DNA of 64,000 bases from Nonomuraea roseoviolacea subsp. carminata (GTDB lineage Bacteria > Actinomycetota > Actinomycetes > Streptosporangiales > Streptosporangiaceae): NCBI RefSeq assembly GCF_024172185.1, contig NZ_JAMZEC010000001.1:8035001-8099000 (forward strand). Reading direction: 5' to 3'. Below are positions 47,939-57,444 of the stretch, one piece after another; position 1 is the first letter of the stretch; each line of letters opens with the position of its first letter. The position numbers were made by a program, and so were the translations under genes. Under the pieces are notes generated by a model. The model had not been told where the DNA came from. It made no database searches and saw only the letters and a program-made list of their open reading frames with translations.

Positions 47939-48552
47939 TTCGGGGTCGTCGCGTCGGGCCCGTCCAGCAGCAGGGTGACGGCGTGGGCGGCGCAGCGCAA
48001 CGGCTCCACCGACCGCTGGGCGCGCGAGACGATCATCGCGCCCTCCACCGTGCTGACCACGGCCGTCGCCAGGACGCGGGCCTCGGGCAGGGGGCGGCCG
48101 TGGGCGGCGAGGTGGTCGGCCACGGGCGTGATCCAGGAGTCGAAGGCGTTCGCGCAGGCGTCGCGCAGCCGCTCGCTCTGCGCGCCCATCTCCAGCGTGA
48201 CCACCGAGACCGGGCAGCCGAGCTGGTAGTCGCTGTCCTCGACCATCCGGGCCAGCACGTCGATCACCCGCCACACCACGGCGCCGGCGCCCTCCGCCCC
48301 GGTCGCCGGGCCGTCCGGGGCCGCCGCCGACTCGGCCAGCAGGTCGCGGAACCTGCCGGCCGCGAGCTCCACGGCCCTCTCCCCGAGGGCCTCCTTGCCC
48401 TCGGGGAAGTGGAAGTACAGCGAGCCCTTGGGGGCGCCCGCGTGCTCCACCACGGTGTTGAGACCCGTGCCGGCGTACCCCCTGGCCTGGATCAGCTCCA
48501 GCATCGCCTCCACCAGCCGCGCGCTGGTCCTGGCGCCCTTCGTTTCCGTCAT
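47926..48552 (-). CDS. TetR/AcrR-family regulator (LmrA/YxaF type)
   Basis: This 208-residue regulator has a helix-turn-helix near residues 10-55 (MLELIQARGYAGTGLNTVVE, then APKGSLYFHFPEGKEALGER). The C-terminal domain has YQLGCPVSVVTLEMGAQSER, the signature of the LmrA/YxaF group. The operator ATAGACCAGTCTAT, close to the known LmrA box, lies 10 bp upstream of ATG 48552. The epimerase gene is translationally coupled to it (GTGA), so it probably controls itself and that enzyme. Confidence 0.92.
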   Translation of the reverse strand: MTETKGARTSARLVEAMLELIQARGYAGTGLNTVVEHAGAPKGSLYFHFPEGKEALGERAVELAAGRFRDLLAESAAAPDGPATGAEGAGAVVWRVIDVLARMVEDSDYQLGCPVSVVTLEMGAQSERLRDACANAFDSWITPVADHLAAHGRPLPEARVLATAVVSTVEGAMIVSRAQRSVEPLRCAAHAVTLLLDGPDATTPKAAS

Positions 48553-48561
48553 GCGCCAATA

Positions 48562-48575
48562 ATAGACCAGTCTAT
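48562..48575. promoter_or_regulatory. LmrA-type operator ATAGACCAGTCTAT
   Basis: This perfect 14-bp palindrome matches the TAGACC-GTCTA box of LmrA/YxaF repressors and belongs to the tetR gene just downstream. It also covers the TAG stop (48572-48574) of the large upstream gene. Confidence 0.85.
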
Positions 48576-51500
48576 ATATTCTGTGCGACCGACAGGGAGA
48601 CGTCCCACGCCTCCTGACGTACCTCCAGGTGAGGGCAGGCGCGCAGGCCGAGGAGGACCTCCCGCCACGGGGTCGCCCAGCCGGTGCGCCCGCCGAAGGC
48701 CCGGGTCAGTTCGAGGGCGAACAGAGCTCCGGACAGGTCGCCGCGGTCCGCCAGGCGCCGCGCCGCGGGCAGCGCCGTCGCGGGCGGCATGGGGCGTCCC
48801 CGGCCGTATTCGTACAGCAGCGCCGACGTGACCCGACCCGCCGTCCGCGCGGCGAGGAGCGGCCGGTCCCGGAGGAGATCGGCCAGGGCGCACAGGGCGT
48901 CGCCGAGCGCCGCGGCCCGCCCGTCCTCGTGCGCGGCGACCTCCTCGTGCGTGGAGACCTCCGCGTACGCGGCGACCTCCGCGTACGGCGAGTCCTCCTC
49001 GTCGGCGAAGCCCTCGTAGTCGTCCTCGGAGGAGTCCGCGCCCGCGGAGTCGGCGGCCAGCAGGGCCACGGCGAGCCGGGCCGCCTCGCCGAGCAGGGGC
49101 GGATGGGCGGCGAGCAGGTCCATCGCGTCCTGGGCCAGCCGCCGCTGCCACGGCTCGGCCTCTTCCTGCGTCGCGGCCAGACGCCGGACGATGACGCCCA
49201 CGCGTTCCCTGGCCGGCGTCTCCACCACCTCGCCGGGCACGGCGGCGGCCAGCCGTTCCAGCACGCCGAGCGTCCTGGAACGGATCGTCCCGGCGTCCAG
49301 CAGCGCCAGGAACACCTCCACGACCCGCTCGTCCGCCCCCGGATCGGCGACCGTGTCGGCGATCTCATCCAGGTCGCCCTCGTACCAGCGGGCCCACAAG
49401 CCGAACGCCTTCCTCCCGCGGAAGCCCACCCCGGGCGCGTCGGCGGCCAGCAGCAGGCGCCGGACCAGGTCCGCGTAGCGGGGACGCGCGGCCGGGGCGT
49501 ACTCCATCGGATGGGCCTGGAAGAGCGTGCGCAGCATCGCCTCGCCGGAGTGCCGCAGGGACGGGGGGACGCCCCGGCAGCAGCGCGCCAGGGCCGCCAC
49601 GGCGACCCGGGAGGCGTGGCCGCCGGCGTGCGCGGCGATCACCGGCAGCGCCCGGACGGGGGCGTCCGTGTCGGCCATGGTGGTGACGGCGGCCTCGGCC
49701 AGCGGCGTCTCCTCGCGTTGCGCCCACCGTTCGAGGAGGTCGAGGTCGCCGCGGGCGCGGCCGGTGGCCCGCACCGCCGCCGCCCGGGCGGCCATGGGCA
49801 GCCGCTCGTCGTGGACGACGGCGACGAGCCGTGCCCGCACCCGGCCGAGCTGGTGCGGGGTCCAGCGGCCGGCGTCGCCGCCGCCTGTCGGAGGCACCCA
49901 GGCGGGGTCCGCGAACCGGCCGTCCCGGTCGCCGTCCAGCAGCGCGACCAGCAGGTCGGTACGCCGTCCCGCCACGGTGCGCCAGACGGCGGGCAACGTC
50001 ACCACGGACGGGTCCTCGCGGAGGAGCCGGACGACCCGCTCCACGCGCTCCTCTGCCGGGTCCACCGCGGTGAGGGGAACGGTCGGCGACTCCGGTTCCG
50101 CTCGGGAGGGTGGAGGACCCTGGGTCTCGCCTTGGCGTGCCGGTCGTTGCGTGGTGAGGGGGATGGCCCGCGGCCCCGGTACCTCTCGGGAGAGCGGAGG
50201 GTCCTGGGGTTGGGGGTCGCGTTCACCTCTGGAGGACGGGGGGACCTGGGCCTGGGGGTCGCGTTCACCTCCGGAGGGCGGGAGGACCTGGTCAGGTGGC
50301 GGGGCCGGAGTGGCGGGGCGGCGGCGGGCGCGCGGGCGGGTCAGCCACAGGTCGGCCGCCTCGCGGGCGAGCGGTTCCGGTGCCGCGCCGATCGCCGCCC
50401 GCAGGTCCTCCTGGAGCTCGCCCAGCGCCCACGCGCGGCGGCCGAGGGCCCGGGCGAGGGCCACGGCCGGCGCGAAGTCCGCGCGCTCGCGCGCCGCCCG
50501 GAGGTGCGGGCGCAGGACGGTGAGAAGATCGTGCTCCTGGCCCGTGCGCAGCACCCTGTCCAGACGAAACGAATCCGGGGGAACGTCGGAATCCTCCCAG
50601 GGGCGGCGCGGGACGCGCTCCGGCGCGGGCAGGGCGGCGGCGCCGTGCCGGGCCACCAGCTTCCCGTACGCGCCCAGCGCCCACGCGGTCAACGCGGGCG
50701 CGACCGCCGGGTCGTGGTGCCGCAGGACCCGGCCGGCCAGACACCGGAGCGCCTCCCCGGTGGCGGGGGAGGAGTCCGACGCTCCGGCCACGTCGGCGGC
50801 GAGGCGTTCCAGCGTCGCGGCGCAGGAGTCGTCGAACAGCGCCGGTGAGACCTCCAGCAGGGCGGTCAGCAGGTCCCGGCGGAGCGGATCCTGCTCGTTG
50901 GCGACGCGCGGGACCAGCTCGGTCAGGAGCGTCCGGAACACCGCCCGGTCCCGGGTGCGGGCCGCGCACCGGATCAGCAGCGACCTCGCCAGGCCCCGCC
51001 GTCGCGGGTCGCCGCCCACGGCCGCCTCCCGGAGCGGCCCGGCCGCCTCCTCGTACGGCAGGTACGAGGTGATGGTCAGAGGGATGTCCGGATTGTCCAG
51101 CCGGCGCCGGGCCGAATGCCAGACCGACCCGTACCAGGCCAGCATGCGCCGGGCCTCGGCCGCGGCCATGTCGGCGCGCAGCCACCTGAGCAGCCGCAGC
51201 CCCCACAGACCGGTCGATCCGCCCCGCCGCGCGGCGACCGCCTGGAAGACCGCGCCCCGGCGGGCGGGCGGCAGCGACCGCAACACCGGCCCGATCCGGT
51301 CCTCGGCCGAGGCGAGGCGCAGCACCTCGGCGTCGGGAGCCGACCGGAGGTGGCGGAGCAGCGCCTTCGGCGGTTCCTGCCAGCGAATGAGCGAGGCGTC
51401 GACGAGCAACGCCCGGGCCCGGCCGGCGTCCGCCCTGAACAGGGCGTTGAGCGCCGGAGCGGGCAGCTCGCCGGCGGCGCGCCGCAGGTCGTACCGTTCC

Positions 51501-52261
51501 AGCAGGGCCAGCATGCGTTCGGGCTCGGCGGGCGCCGCGAGCTCCACGCCCGTTCCGCGGCGCCGCCACCAGGTCAGCGCGTGGACGCCCCTGGACAGCT
51601 CGTCCTCGGCCACCGCCATGACGGCGCCCGGGTGCCGCTTGGCCAGCGCCCGCCAGGACGTCACCGCGTGCGCGACCTCGGGCAGCCCGCGCGCGACCGT
51701 GGCGGGGCCGCAGGCGGGCAGCAGCGCGGCGGCCTCACGGTCCCCCCACCGGGCGCGGACCTCCGGCAGCAGCGCCTCGGCCAGCGCGCGCCGGCAGGAG
51801 TGCGCCAGCGTGCGGTACAGCGCGAGCCGCAGCCGGGTGGGCGCGTCCCGGAGCGCGGCGGCCACCGCCGCGTCCGGCACGGGGAGGGTGCGCGCCGCGC
51901 GCAGGGCCGCGCGCCGCAGCTCCAGGTCGGGTCCGGCGAGGACCCGTTCGATGTGTCCGAGGTCGCGGGCCGCCATGGCCAGGTGCAGCGCCGTGCGCCT
52001 GGCGTACCGGTCCTGCCCGGACAGCTCGTCCAGCAGGACACGCAACCGCGGGGTGCCCGCCAGACGGCGGGCGTGGAGGGCCAGCGCCCGCATGCGCAGC
52101 GGGTACGGGAGGGGTTCGAGCAGCGCCGCCAGGGCGTCGGCGCGGATGTCGAAGGGGACGTCGATGTCGTGGGCCGGCTGCTCAGCCGGCTCCAGAGGCC
52201 TCAACGGCCTGGGCGGGGACCGCCCTTTCCACTCGTCATGCCGACGATGGTGGCCGATCAT
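48572..52261 (-). CDS. Very large helical-repeat (HEAT-like) protein of unknown function
   Basis: This protein of about 1229 residues contains no enzyme motif that I can see. Most of it is alternating amphipathic helices of the HEAT/ARM type (for example LRLALYRTLAHSCRRALAEA and VARGLPEVAHAVTSWRALAK, and MAARAAAVRATGRARGDLDL). Two disordered parts break it: a Pro/Arg/Asp-rich 14-residue repeat near the middle (50178-50303) and an acidic stretch SEDDYEGFADEEDSPYAEVA near residue 1080. No signal or membrane segment is present, so it is probably a cytoplasmic scaffold. ATG 52261 is tentative; a TTG lies 15 bases upstream. It stands alone between a tetR operator and a divergent acetyltransferase. 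Confidence 0.75.
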   Translation of the reverse strand: MIGHHRRHDEWKGRSPPRPLRPLEPAEQPAHDIDVPFDIRADALAALLEPLPYPLRMRALALHARRLAGTPRLRVLLDELSGQDRYARRTALHLAMAARDLGHIERVLAGPDLELRRAALRAARTLPVPDAAVAAALRDAPTRLRLALYRTLAHSCRRALAEALLPEVRARWGDREAAALLPACGPATVARGLPEVAHAVTSWRALAKRHPGAVMAVAEDELSRGVHALTWWRRRGTGVELAAPAEPERMLALLERYDLRRAAGELPAPALNALFRADAGRARALLVDASLIRWQEPPKALLRHLRSAPDAEVLRLASAEDRIGPVLRSLPPARRGAVFQAVAARRGGSTGLWGLRLLRWLRADMAAAEARRMLAWYGSVWHSARRRLDNPDIPLTITSYLPYEEAAGPLREAAVGGDPRRRGLARSLLIRCAARTRDRAVFRTLLTELVPRVANEQDPLRRDLLTALLEVSPALFDDSCAATLERLAADVAGASDSSPATGEALRCLAGRVLRHHDPAVAPALTAWALGAYGKLVARHGAAALPAPERVPRRPWEDSDVPPDSFRLDRVLRTGQEHDLLTVLRPHLRAARERADFAPAVALARALGRRAWALGELQEDLRAAIGAAPEPLAREAADLWLTRPRARRRPATPAPPPDQVLPPSGGERDPQAQVPPSSRGERDPQPQDPPLSREVPGPRAIPLTTQRPARQGETQGPPPSRAEPESPTVPLTAVDPAEERVERVVRLLREDPSVVTLPAVWRTVAGRRTDLLVALLDGDRDGRFADPAWVPPTGGGDAGRWTPHQLGRVRARLVAVVHDERLPMAARAAAVRATGRARGDLDLLERWAQREETPLAEAAVTTMADTDAPVRALPVIAAHAGGHASRVAVAALARCCRGVPPSLRHSGEAMLRTLFQAHPMEYAPAARPRYADLVRRLLLAADAPGVGFRGRKAFGLWARWYEGDLDEIADTVADPGADERVVEVFLALLDAGTIRSRTLGVLERLAAAVPGEVVETPARERVGVIVRRLAATQEEAEPWQRRLAQDAMDLLAAHPPLLGEAARLAVALLAADSAGADSSEDDYEGFADEEDSPYAEVAAYAEVSTHEEVAAHEDGRAAALGDALCALADLLRDRPLLAARTAGRVTSALLYEYGRGRPMPPATALPAARRLADRGDLSGALFALELTRAFGGRTGWATPWREVLLGLRACPHLEVRQEAWDVSLSVAQNI
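50178..50303 (-). repeat. 42-bp coding repeat in the large helical-repeat gene
   Basis: GGGGGTCGCGTTCACCTC recurs 42 bp apart (50212 and 50254), with a degenerate third unit. It encodes the 14-residue repeat PPSSRGERDPQPQ/PPSGGERDPQAQ in the disordered linker. Confidence 0.7.
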
Positions 52262-52310
52262 CCCCTTGCCGCGCAACCCCGTCCTCGCGCCGGGCAGTAC
52301 GGTTGATCAT

Positions 52311-52682
52311 GTGGGCCGCGAGAACGAGGAGTGTGGCCGACGACATGACGAATCCCCCCGAGGAGCCGAAGCGGAGACCCGCCTGACCTTCACCGGGTAC
52401 CACGGGCCCTTCCAGCCCGCGGCGTCCTTCGTCGCCGAGGACGAGGGCCGCGCCGCGGGCGCCTCCCTGGTGACGGTGTGGCAGGAGGTGCCGCTCCTGG
52501 CGTTCGTCTTCACCGCCCCCTCGCACGCGGGGCGCGGGCTGGGGCGGCGGCTGGTCGAGGCGAGCATGCGCGCGCTCGGCGAGCGGGGCCACGGCCTGCT
52601 GTCGCTCGCGGTCACGGAGGACGACGTCCGGGCCCGCCGCCTCTACGAATCCCTCGGTTTCGCCCCGCACCAGGACGGCTGA
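52311..52682 (+). CDS. GNAT-family N-acetyltransferase (N-terminus uncertain)
   Basis: A 123-residue reading from GTG 52311 contains a GNAT core: VTVWQEVPLLAFVFTAPSHA, acetyl-CoA motif HAGRGLGRRLVEASMRALGE, and LSLAVTEDDVRARRLYESLG at the end. The first 25 residues (to AEAETR) do not look like protein. In the neighbouring frame ATG 52345 gives TNPPEEPKRRPA before a stop exactly where the GNAT fold begins, so a frameshift or a short overlapping leader is possible. The substrate is unknown; small GNATs often acetylate amines or antibiotics. Confidence 0.75.
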   Translation: MGRENEECGRRHDESPRGAEAETRLTFTGYHGPFQPAASFVAEDEGRAAGASLVTVWQEVPLLAFVFTAPSHAGRGLGRRLVEASMRALGERGHGLLSLAVTEDDVRARRLYESLGFAPHQDG

Positions 52683-52692
52683 GCCCGCCCGG

Positions 52693-53289
52693 TCACGACG
52701 GCGTGGCGGCGAAGACGCAGGACAGGGCGCGGGTCAGGACGGCGGCGAAGGAGTCGGTGTTGCCGGGCGCGAGCCAGTGGCGTCCGGCCACGCGGATCGC
52801 GCCGGCGACCGAGGCCGCCGTGACGGCCGGGAACAGGTCGCGCGCGGGGTCGGTGCCGGTGCGCGCCGCGATGGCCTCCGCCAGCGGGCCTTCGGCCATG
52901 GTGAACGCCTTCAGCGCCTCGCCCTCCAGCTCGGGCGTCGACATGATCATGCGCAGGCCGGCCCGGTCGGGTTCGGGGTCGGTGTAGAGCTCGACCATCG
53001 CGGCGACGACGGCCCGTTCGAGCGGCTCGTCGTCGGGTCGCGCCCGCAGCGCCTGCCCGGCGCGCCCGGCCTGGTCGGCCTGGAGGGCGCAGATCGCCTC
53101 CTCCCTGCTGGAGAAGTAGTTGTTGTACGTGCGGGGGGAGACGCCCGCAGCCGAGGCGATGTCGTGGACGCGGACCAGGGCCAGCCCGCTGGGGCCCTGC
53201 TCGATGGCCAGGCGCAGCGCGGCGTTGCTGATCGCGTCCCGGGTGGCCCGCTTGTTGCGCGCCCGCAGATCCATGGCGTCGTCGGTCAT
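52693..53289 (-). CDS. TetR/AcrR-family transcriptional regulator
   Basis: This 198-residue regulator has a helix-turn-helix near residues 14-58: NAALRLAIEQGPSGLALVRV, HDIASAAGVSPRTYNNYFSS. The C-terminal part contains the MftR/SCO-like MIMSTPELEGEALKAF segment. It is convergent with the GNAT gene (10 bp between stops) and divergent from groEL. A 33-bp two-palindrome site at 53309-53341 is directly upstream, the likely autoregulatory operator. ATG 53289 is used; GTG 53295 is also possible. Confidence 0.9.
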   Translation of the reverse strand: MTDDAMDLRARNKRATRDAISNAALRLAIEQGPSGLALVRVHDIASAAGVSPRTYNNYFSSREEAICALQADQAGRAGQALRARPDDEPLERAVVAAMVELYTDPEPDRAGLRMIMSTPELEGEALKAFTMAEGPLAEAIAARTGTDPARDLFPAVTAASVAGAIRVAGRHWLAPGNTDSFAAVLTRALSCVFAATPS

Positions 53290-53308
53290 GGGCACACTCT
53301 ATCCGATG

Positions 53309-53341
53309 TTGCGTGGCACGCACTTGATGCGCGGCACGCAA
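53309..53341. promoter_or_regulatory. Double palindrome, candidate TetR operator
   Basis: TTGCGTGGCACGCA and TGCGCGGCACGCAA are separated by 5 bp; the whole 33 bp is an inverted repeat with two mismatches per 14-bp arm, and each half is also palindromic. It lies 20 bp before the tetR start. Confidence 0.7.
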
Positions 53342-53367
53342 GTATGTGGGTAGAGTGCGGGAGACGC

Positions 53368-53394
53368 CTGGCACTCACCTGTCGAGAGTGCCAA
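53368..53394. promoter_or_regulatory. CIRCE element (HrcA operator) upstream of groEL
   Basis: CTGGCACTC, nine bases, GAGTGCCAA: the classic CIRCE layout TTAGCACTC-N9-GAGTGCTAA with two conservative changes. It lies 99 bp before the groEL ATG, so the gene is under HrcA heat-shock control. Confidence 0.92.
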
Positions 53395-53492
53395 CCGCAC
53401 ACGTGTGCCGGGAGGGCGAGGACCGTCGTGCCCGGCGGGCCGTCCGTCGCGGGCGCCGTCCCGGCATGCCCCCATCATGAGCAGGAGCAGCG

Positions 53493-55118
<1,626 letters not shown>

Positions 55119-55133
55119 GCGCGGGCGGTCGGA

Positions 55134-55164
55134 GTGCCGGGGCGGGCCGGGCCCGCGCCGGCAC
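55134..55164 (+). terminator. groEL terminator hairpin
   Basis: GTGCCGG...CCGGCAC encloses a second run of pairs (CGGGCC/GGCCCG); in total 14 of 15 positions pair around a single central G. It lies 16 bp after the groEL stop. Confidence 0.8.
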
Positions 55165-55191
55165 GCGGCGTATGTGCCAGTCCATAGATTT

Positions 55192-55214
55192 TTCCAGTTG
55201 CTGGAACTTTCCAG
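55192..55214. promoter_or_regulatory. Overlapping TTCCAG/CTGGAA palindromes, TetR operator
   Basis: TTCCAGTTGCTGGAA (55192-55206) and CTGGAACTTTCCAG (55201-55214) share a half-site, giving three TTCCAG-type half-sites in 23 bp, 20 bp before the tetR start. It is a good candidate for co-operative self-repression. Confidence 0.75.
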
Positions 55215-55233
55215 TGAGCGTATATTCGCGGTC

Positions 55234-55863
55234 ATGGAGGAGTCGCGGCGCGATCGGAAGAAGCGGCTGACCCGGCAGCGCATCGCCATGGCGGCCGTCG
55301 CGCTGTTCGTGGAGCAGGGGTACGAGGAGACCACGGTGGCGCAGATCGCCGCCGCCGCCGACGTCGACCCCAAGACGTTCTTCAACTATTTCGGCAGCAA
55401 GGACGAGGTGCTGTTCGCCGACCTGGACCACGTCCACGAGCTGCTGCTCGGAGCCCTCGTCCGGCGCCACCCGGACGAGGGCCCGGGCGAGGTGCTCGTG
55501 CGGATGGTCCAGGACTACGCCGCCCGGCGCCGGCCCGAGGTCGCCCCGAAGCGGCCCGAGGAGCTGTCGGCGTGGTCCAGGCTCGTCCTGACCAGCCCGG
55601 CCCTGCAGGCGAAGGGGCTGTACGTGCTGCTCGACCTCCAGCGGCGGATCGCCGCCGCGCTGCTGGAGGCGTTCCCCGGCGAGCTCGACCCGATCACGGC
55701 GGCGGCCATGACGGGGGCGCTGATCGGCGCCATCCAGCAGACGACGCTGGAGAGCGTCCGGCTCGGCCGCACGCAGGACGAGATGTGGGAGGCGTCCCGG
55801 CGCGCCGTCGAGGTCGCCGCGCGCGGCCTGCTCTCGGTGCGGCCGTCCGCCGAAGGCCCCTGA
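55234..55863 (+). CDS. TetR/AcrR-family transcriptional regulator
   Basis: This 209-residue regulator has a helix-turn-helix near residues 10-55 (IAMAAVALFVEQGYEETTVA, ADVDPKTFFNYFGSKDEVLF). The C-terminal AetR/FarR-like helices include MTGALIGAIQQTTLESVRLG. ATG 55234 is set by the leader EESRRDRKKRLTRQRI; the frame opens earlier (55174) but that part overlaps the operator. The stop codon TGA is the first base triplet of an eight-unit tandem array. The adenylate-forming enzyme gene downstream (56058) is a possible target. Confidence 0.9.
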   Translation: MEESRRDRKKRLTRQRIAMAAVALFVEQGYEETTVAQIAAAADVDPKTFFNYFGSKDEVLFADLDHVHELLLGALVRRHPDEGPGEVLVRMVQDYAARRRPEVAPKRPEELSAWSRLVLTSPALQAKGLYVLLDLQRRIAAALLEAFPGELDPITAAAMTGALIGAIQQTTLESVRLGRTQDEMWEASRRAVEVAARGLLSVRPSAEGP

Positions 55864-55975
55864 CCCGAAGCCCCCTGACCCGCGTCTCCTGACCCGAGTT
55901 CCGTGACGTGAGTTCCCCTGACGCGACGTCTCTGACGCGACCTCACTGACGCGACTTCACTGACGCGAGTTCCCC
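55861..55975 (+). repeat. Eight-unit 14/15-bp tandem array starting at the tetR stop codon
   Basis: The units all begin TGACSYG: TGACCCGAAGCCCCC, TGACCCGCGTCTCC, TGACCCGAGTTCCG, TGACGTGAGTTCCCC, TGACGCGACGTCTC, TGACGCGACCTCAC, TGACGCGACTTCAC, TGACGCGAGTTCCCC. The first TGA is the stop codon of the tetR gene. The array fills most of the gap to the next gene. Confidence 0.85.
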
Positions 55976-56057
55976 GACGAGGACGCGACCCAGCCCCGGC
56001 GGCGCCCGAGCGGTGCCGGCGTGCCGCGCCCGCGATCCCGGAGAAAGGACCCGATTC

Positions 56058-57434
56058 ATGATGAGCGAAAGCGTCCGGCGGATCGCCCGCGACGCCCGGC
56101 AGGCCGTCCGGCAGGGCTCCGAGGCGATCGAGCGGCGGCGGCGCGCGCGGCTGGCCGAGATGGTGGCCCACGCCCGCGCCTCCTCGCCGTACTACCGCGA
56201 GCTGTACCAGGGCCTGCCGGAACGGGTCGACGACCCGGCGCTGCTCCCGGTCACCGACAAGAAGGCGCTGATGGCCCGTTTCGACGACTGGGTCACCGAC
56301 CGCGAGGTCACGCTGGAGCGGGTGCGGGAGTTCGTGGCCGACCCCGCGCGGGCGGGGGAGGCGTTCCTGGGGCGGTACATGGTGGCCACCACCTCCGGCA
56401 CCAGCGGCGTGCGCGGCCTGTTCGTGCAGGACGAGCGGTGCCTGGCCGTGCACACCGCCCTCGGGTCGCGCGCCGGCGGCGGTCTCGGCGTCCGCGACGT
56501 GCTCCGCCTCGCCGCCCGCGGGGGCCGCACCGCGATCGTCACCGCGCCCGGCGGCCACTTCTCCACCGTCGTCTCGGCGGCGTGGTTCCGCAGGGAGAGG
56601 CCCCTGATGGGGCGGGTCCTCCGGGTCTTCTCGATCAACCAGCCGCTTCCCGGCCTGGTCGCCGAGCTCAACCGCTACAACCCCGCCAGCGTCGCCGGTT
56701 TCCTCGGCATGCTCACGCTGCTGGCCCAGGAGCAGGAGGCCGGACGCCTGCGCATCCGCCCCGCGATGGTCATCCCCGGCGGCGAGACGGCGACGCCGGA
56801 GGCCCTGGAGCGGCTGGCCAGCGCCTTCCGGGCCAAGGTCCGGGCCGCGTACGCCGCCACGGAGTGCGGATACCTCAGCTCCGGCTGCGCGTACGGCTGG
56901 TACCACGTCAACAGCGACTGGGCGGTGGTCGAGCCGGTCGACGCCGACCACCGGCCGGTCCCCGCCGGGCAGCCGTCGCACACGGTCCTGATCAGCAACC
57001 TCGCCAACCGGGTCCAGCCGATCCTGCGCTACGACCTCGGCGACAGCGTCGTGCTCCGCCCCGACCCGTGCCCGTGCGGCAGCCCGCTGCCCGCCATCCG
57101 CGTGCGGGGCCGCGCCGCCGACCTGCTCAGCTTCCCCGCCCGCGACGGCGAGCAGGTGAGCCTCTCGCCCATGCTGTTCGGCACCCTGCTGGACCGGTCG
57201 CCCGGCGTGGAGGGGTTCCAGCTCGTCCAGACCGCGCCCACCACCCTGCGCGTACGCCTGCGGGTCGGCGACGGCGCGGACGCCGACGCCGTGTGGGGGA
57301 CGGTGCGCGGCGAGCTCGCCCACCTGCTGGCCGAGCACGAGGCCGGCAACGTCACGCTGGAGCGGGCCGAGGAGCCGCCGCAGCAGTCGCCGGGCGGCAA
57401 GCTCCGCAGGATCATCCCCCTGACCAGGCCCTGA
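56058..57434 (+). CDS. Phenylacetate-CoA ligase-like adenylate-forming enzyme (PaaK/CapK type)
   Basis: This 458-residue member of the PaaK/CapK branch of ANL enzymes has ARASSPYYRELYQGLPERV at the N-terminus. P-loop-like VATTSGTSGVRGLFVQ lies near residue 112 and PAMVIPGGETATPEALERLA in the middle. AYAATECGYLSSGC is the A5 motif, and ILRYDLGDSVVLRPDPCPCG carries the acceptor Asp and a Cys pair. No carrier protein or thioesterase gene is near, so the acid activated and the acceptor (CoA or amine) are unknown. AAAGGA precedes ATG 56058. It lies between two tetR genes of opposite strand. Confidence 0.87.
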   Translation: MMSESVRRIARDARQAVRQGSEAIERRRRARLAEMVAHARASSPYYRELYQGLPERVDDPALLPVTDKKALMARFDDWVTDREVTLERVREFVADPARAGEAFLGRYMVATTSGTSGVRGLFVQDERCLAVHTALGSRAGGGLGVRDVLRLAARGGRTAIVTAPGGHFSTVVSAAWFRRERPLMGRVLRVFSINQPLPGLVAELNRYNPASVAGFLGMLTLLAQEQEAGRLRIRPAMVIPGGETATPEALERLASAFRAKVRAAYAATECGYLSSGCAYGWYHVNSDWAVVEPVDADHRPVPAGQPSHTVLISNLANRVQPILRYDLGDSVVLRPDPCPCGSPLPAIRVRGRAADLLSFPARDGEQVSLSPMLFGTLLDRSPGVEGFQLVQTAPTTLRVRLRVGDGADADAVWGTVRGELAHLLAEHEAGNVTLERAEEPPQQSPGGKLRRIIPLTRP

Positions 57435-57444
57435 CGGCGGCGCG

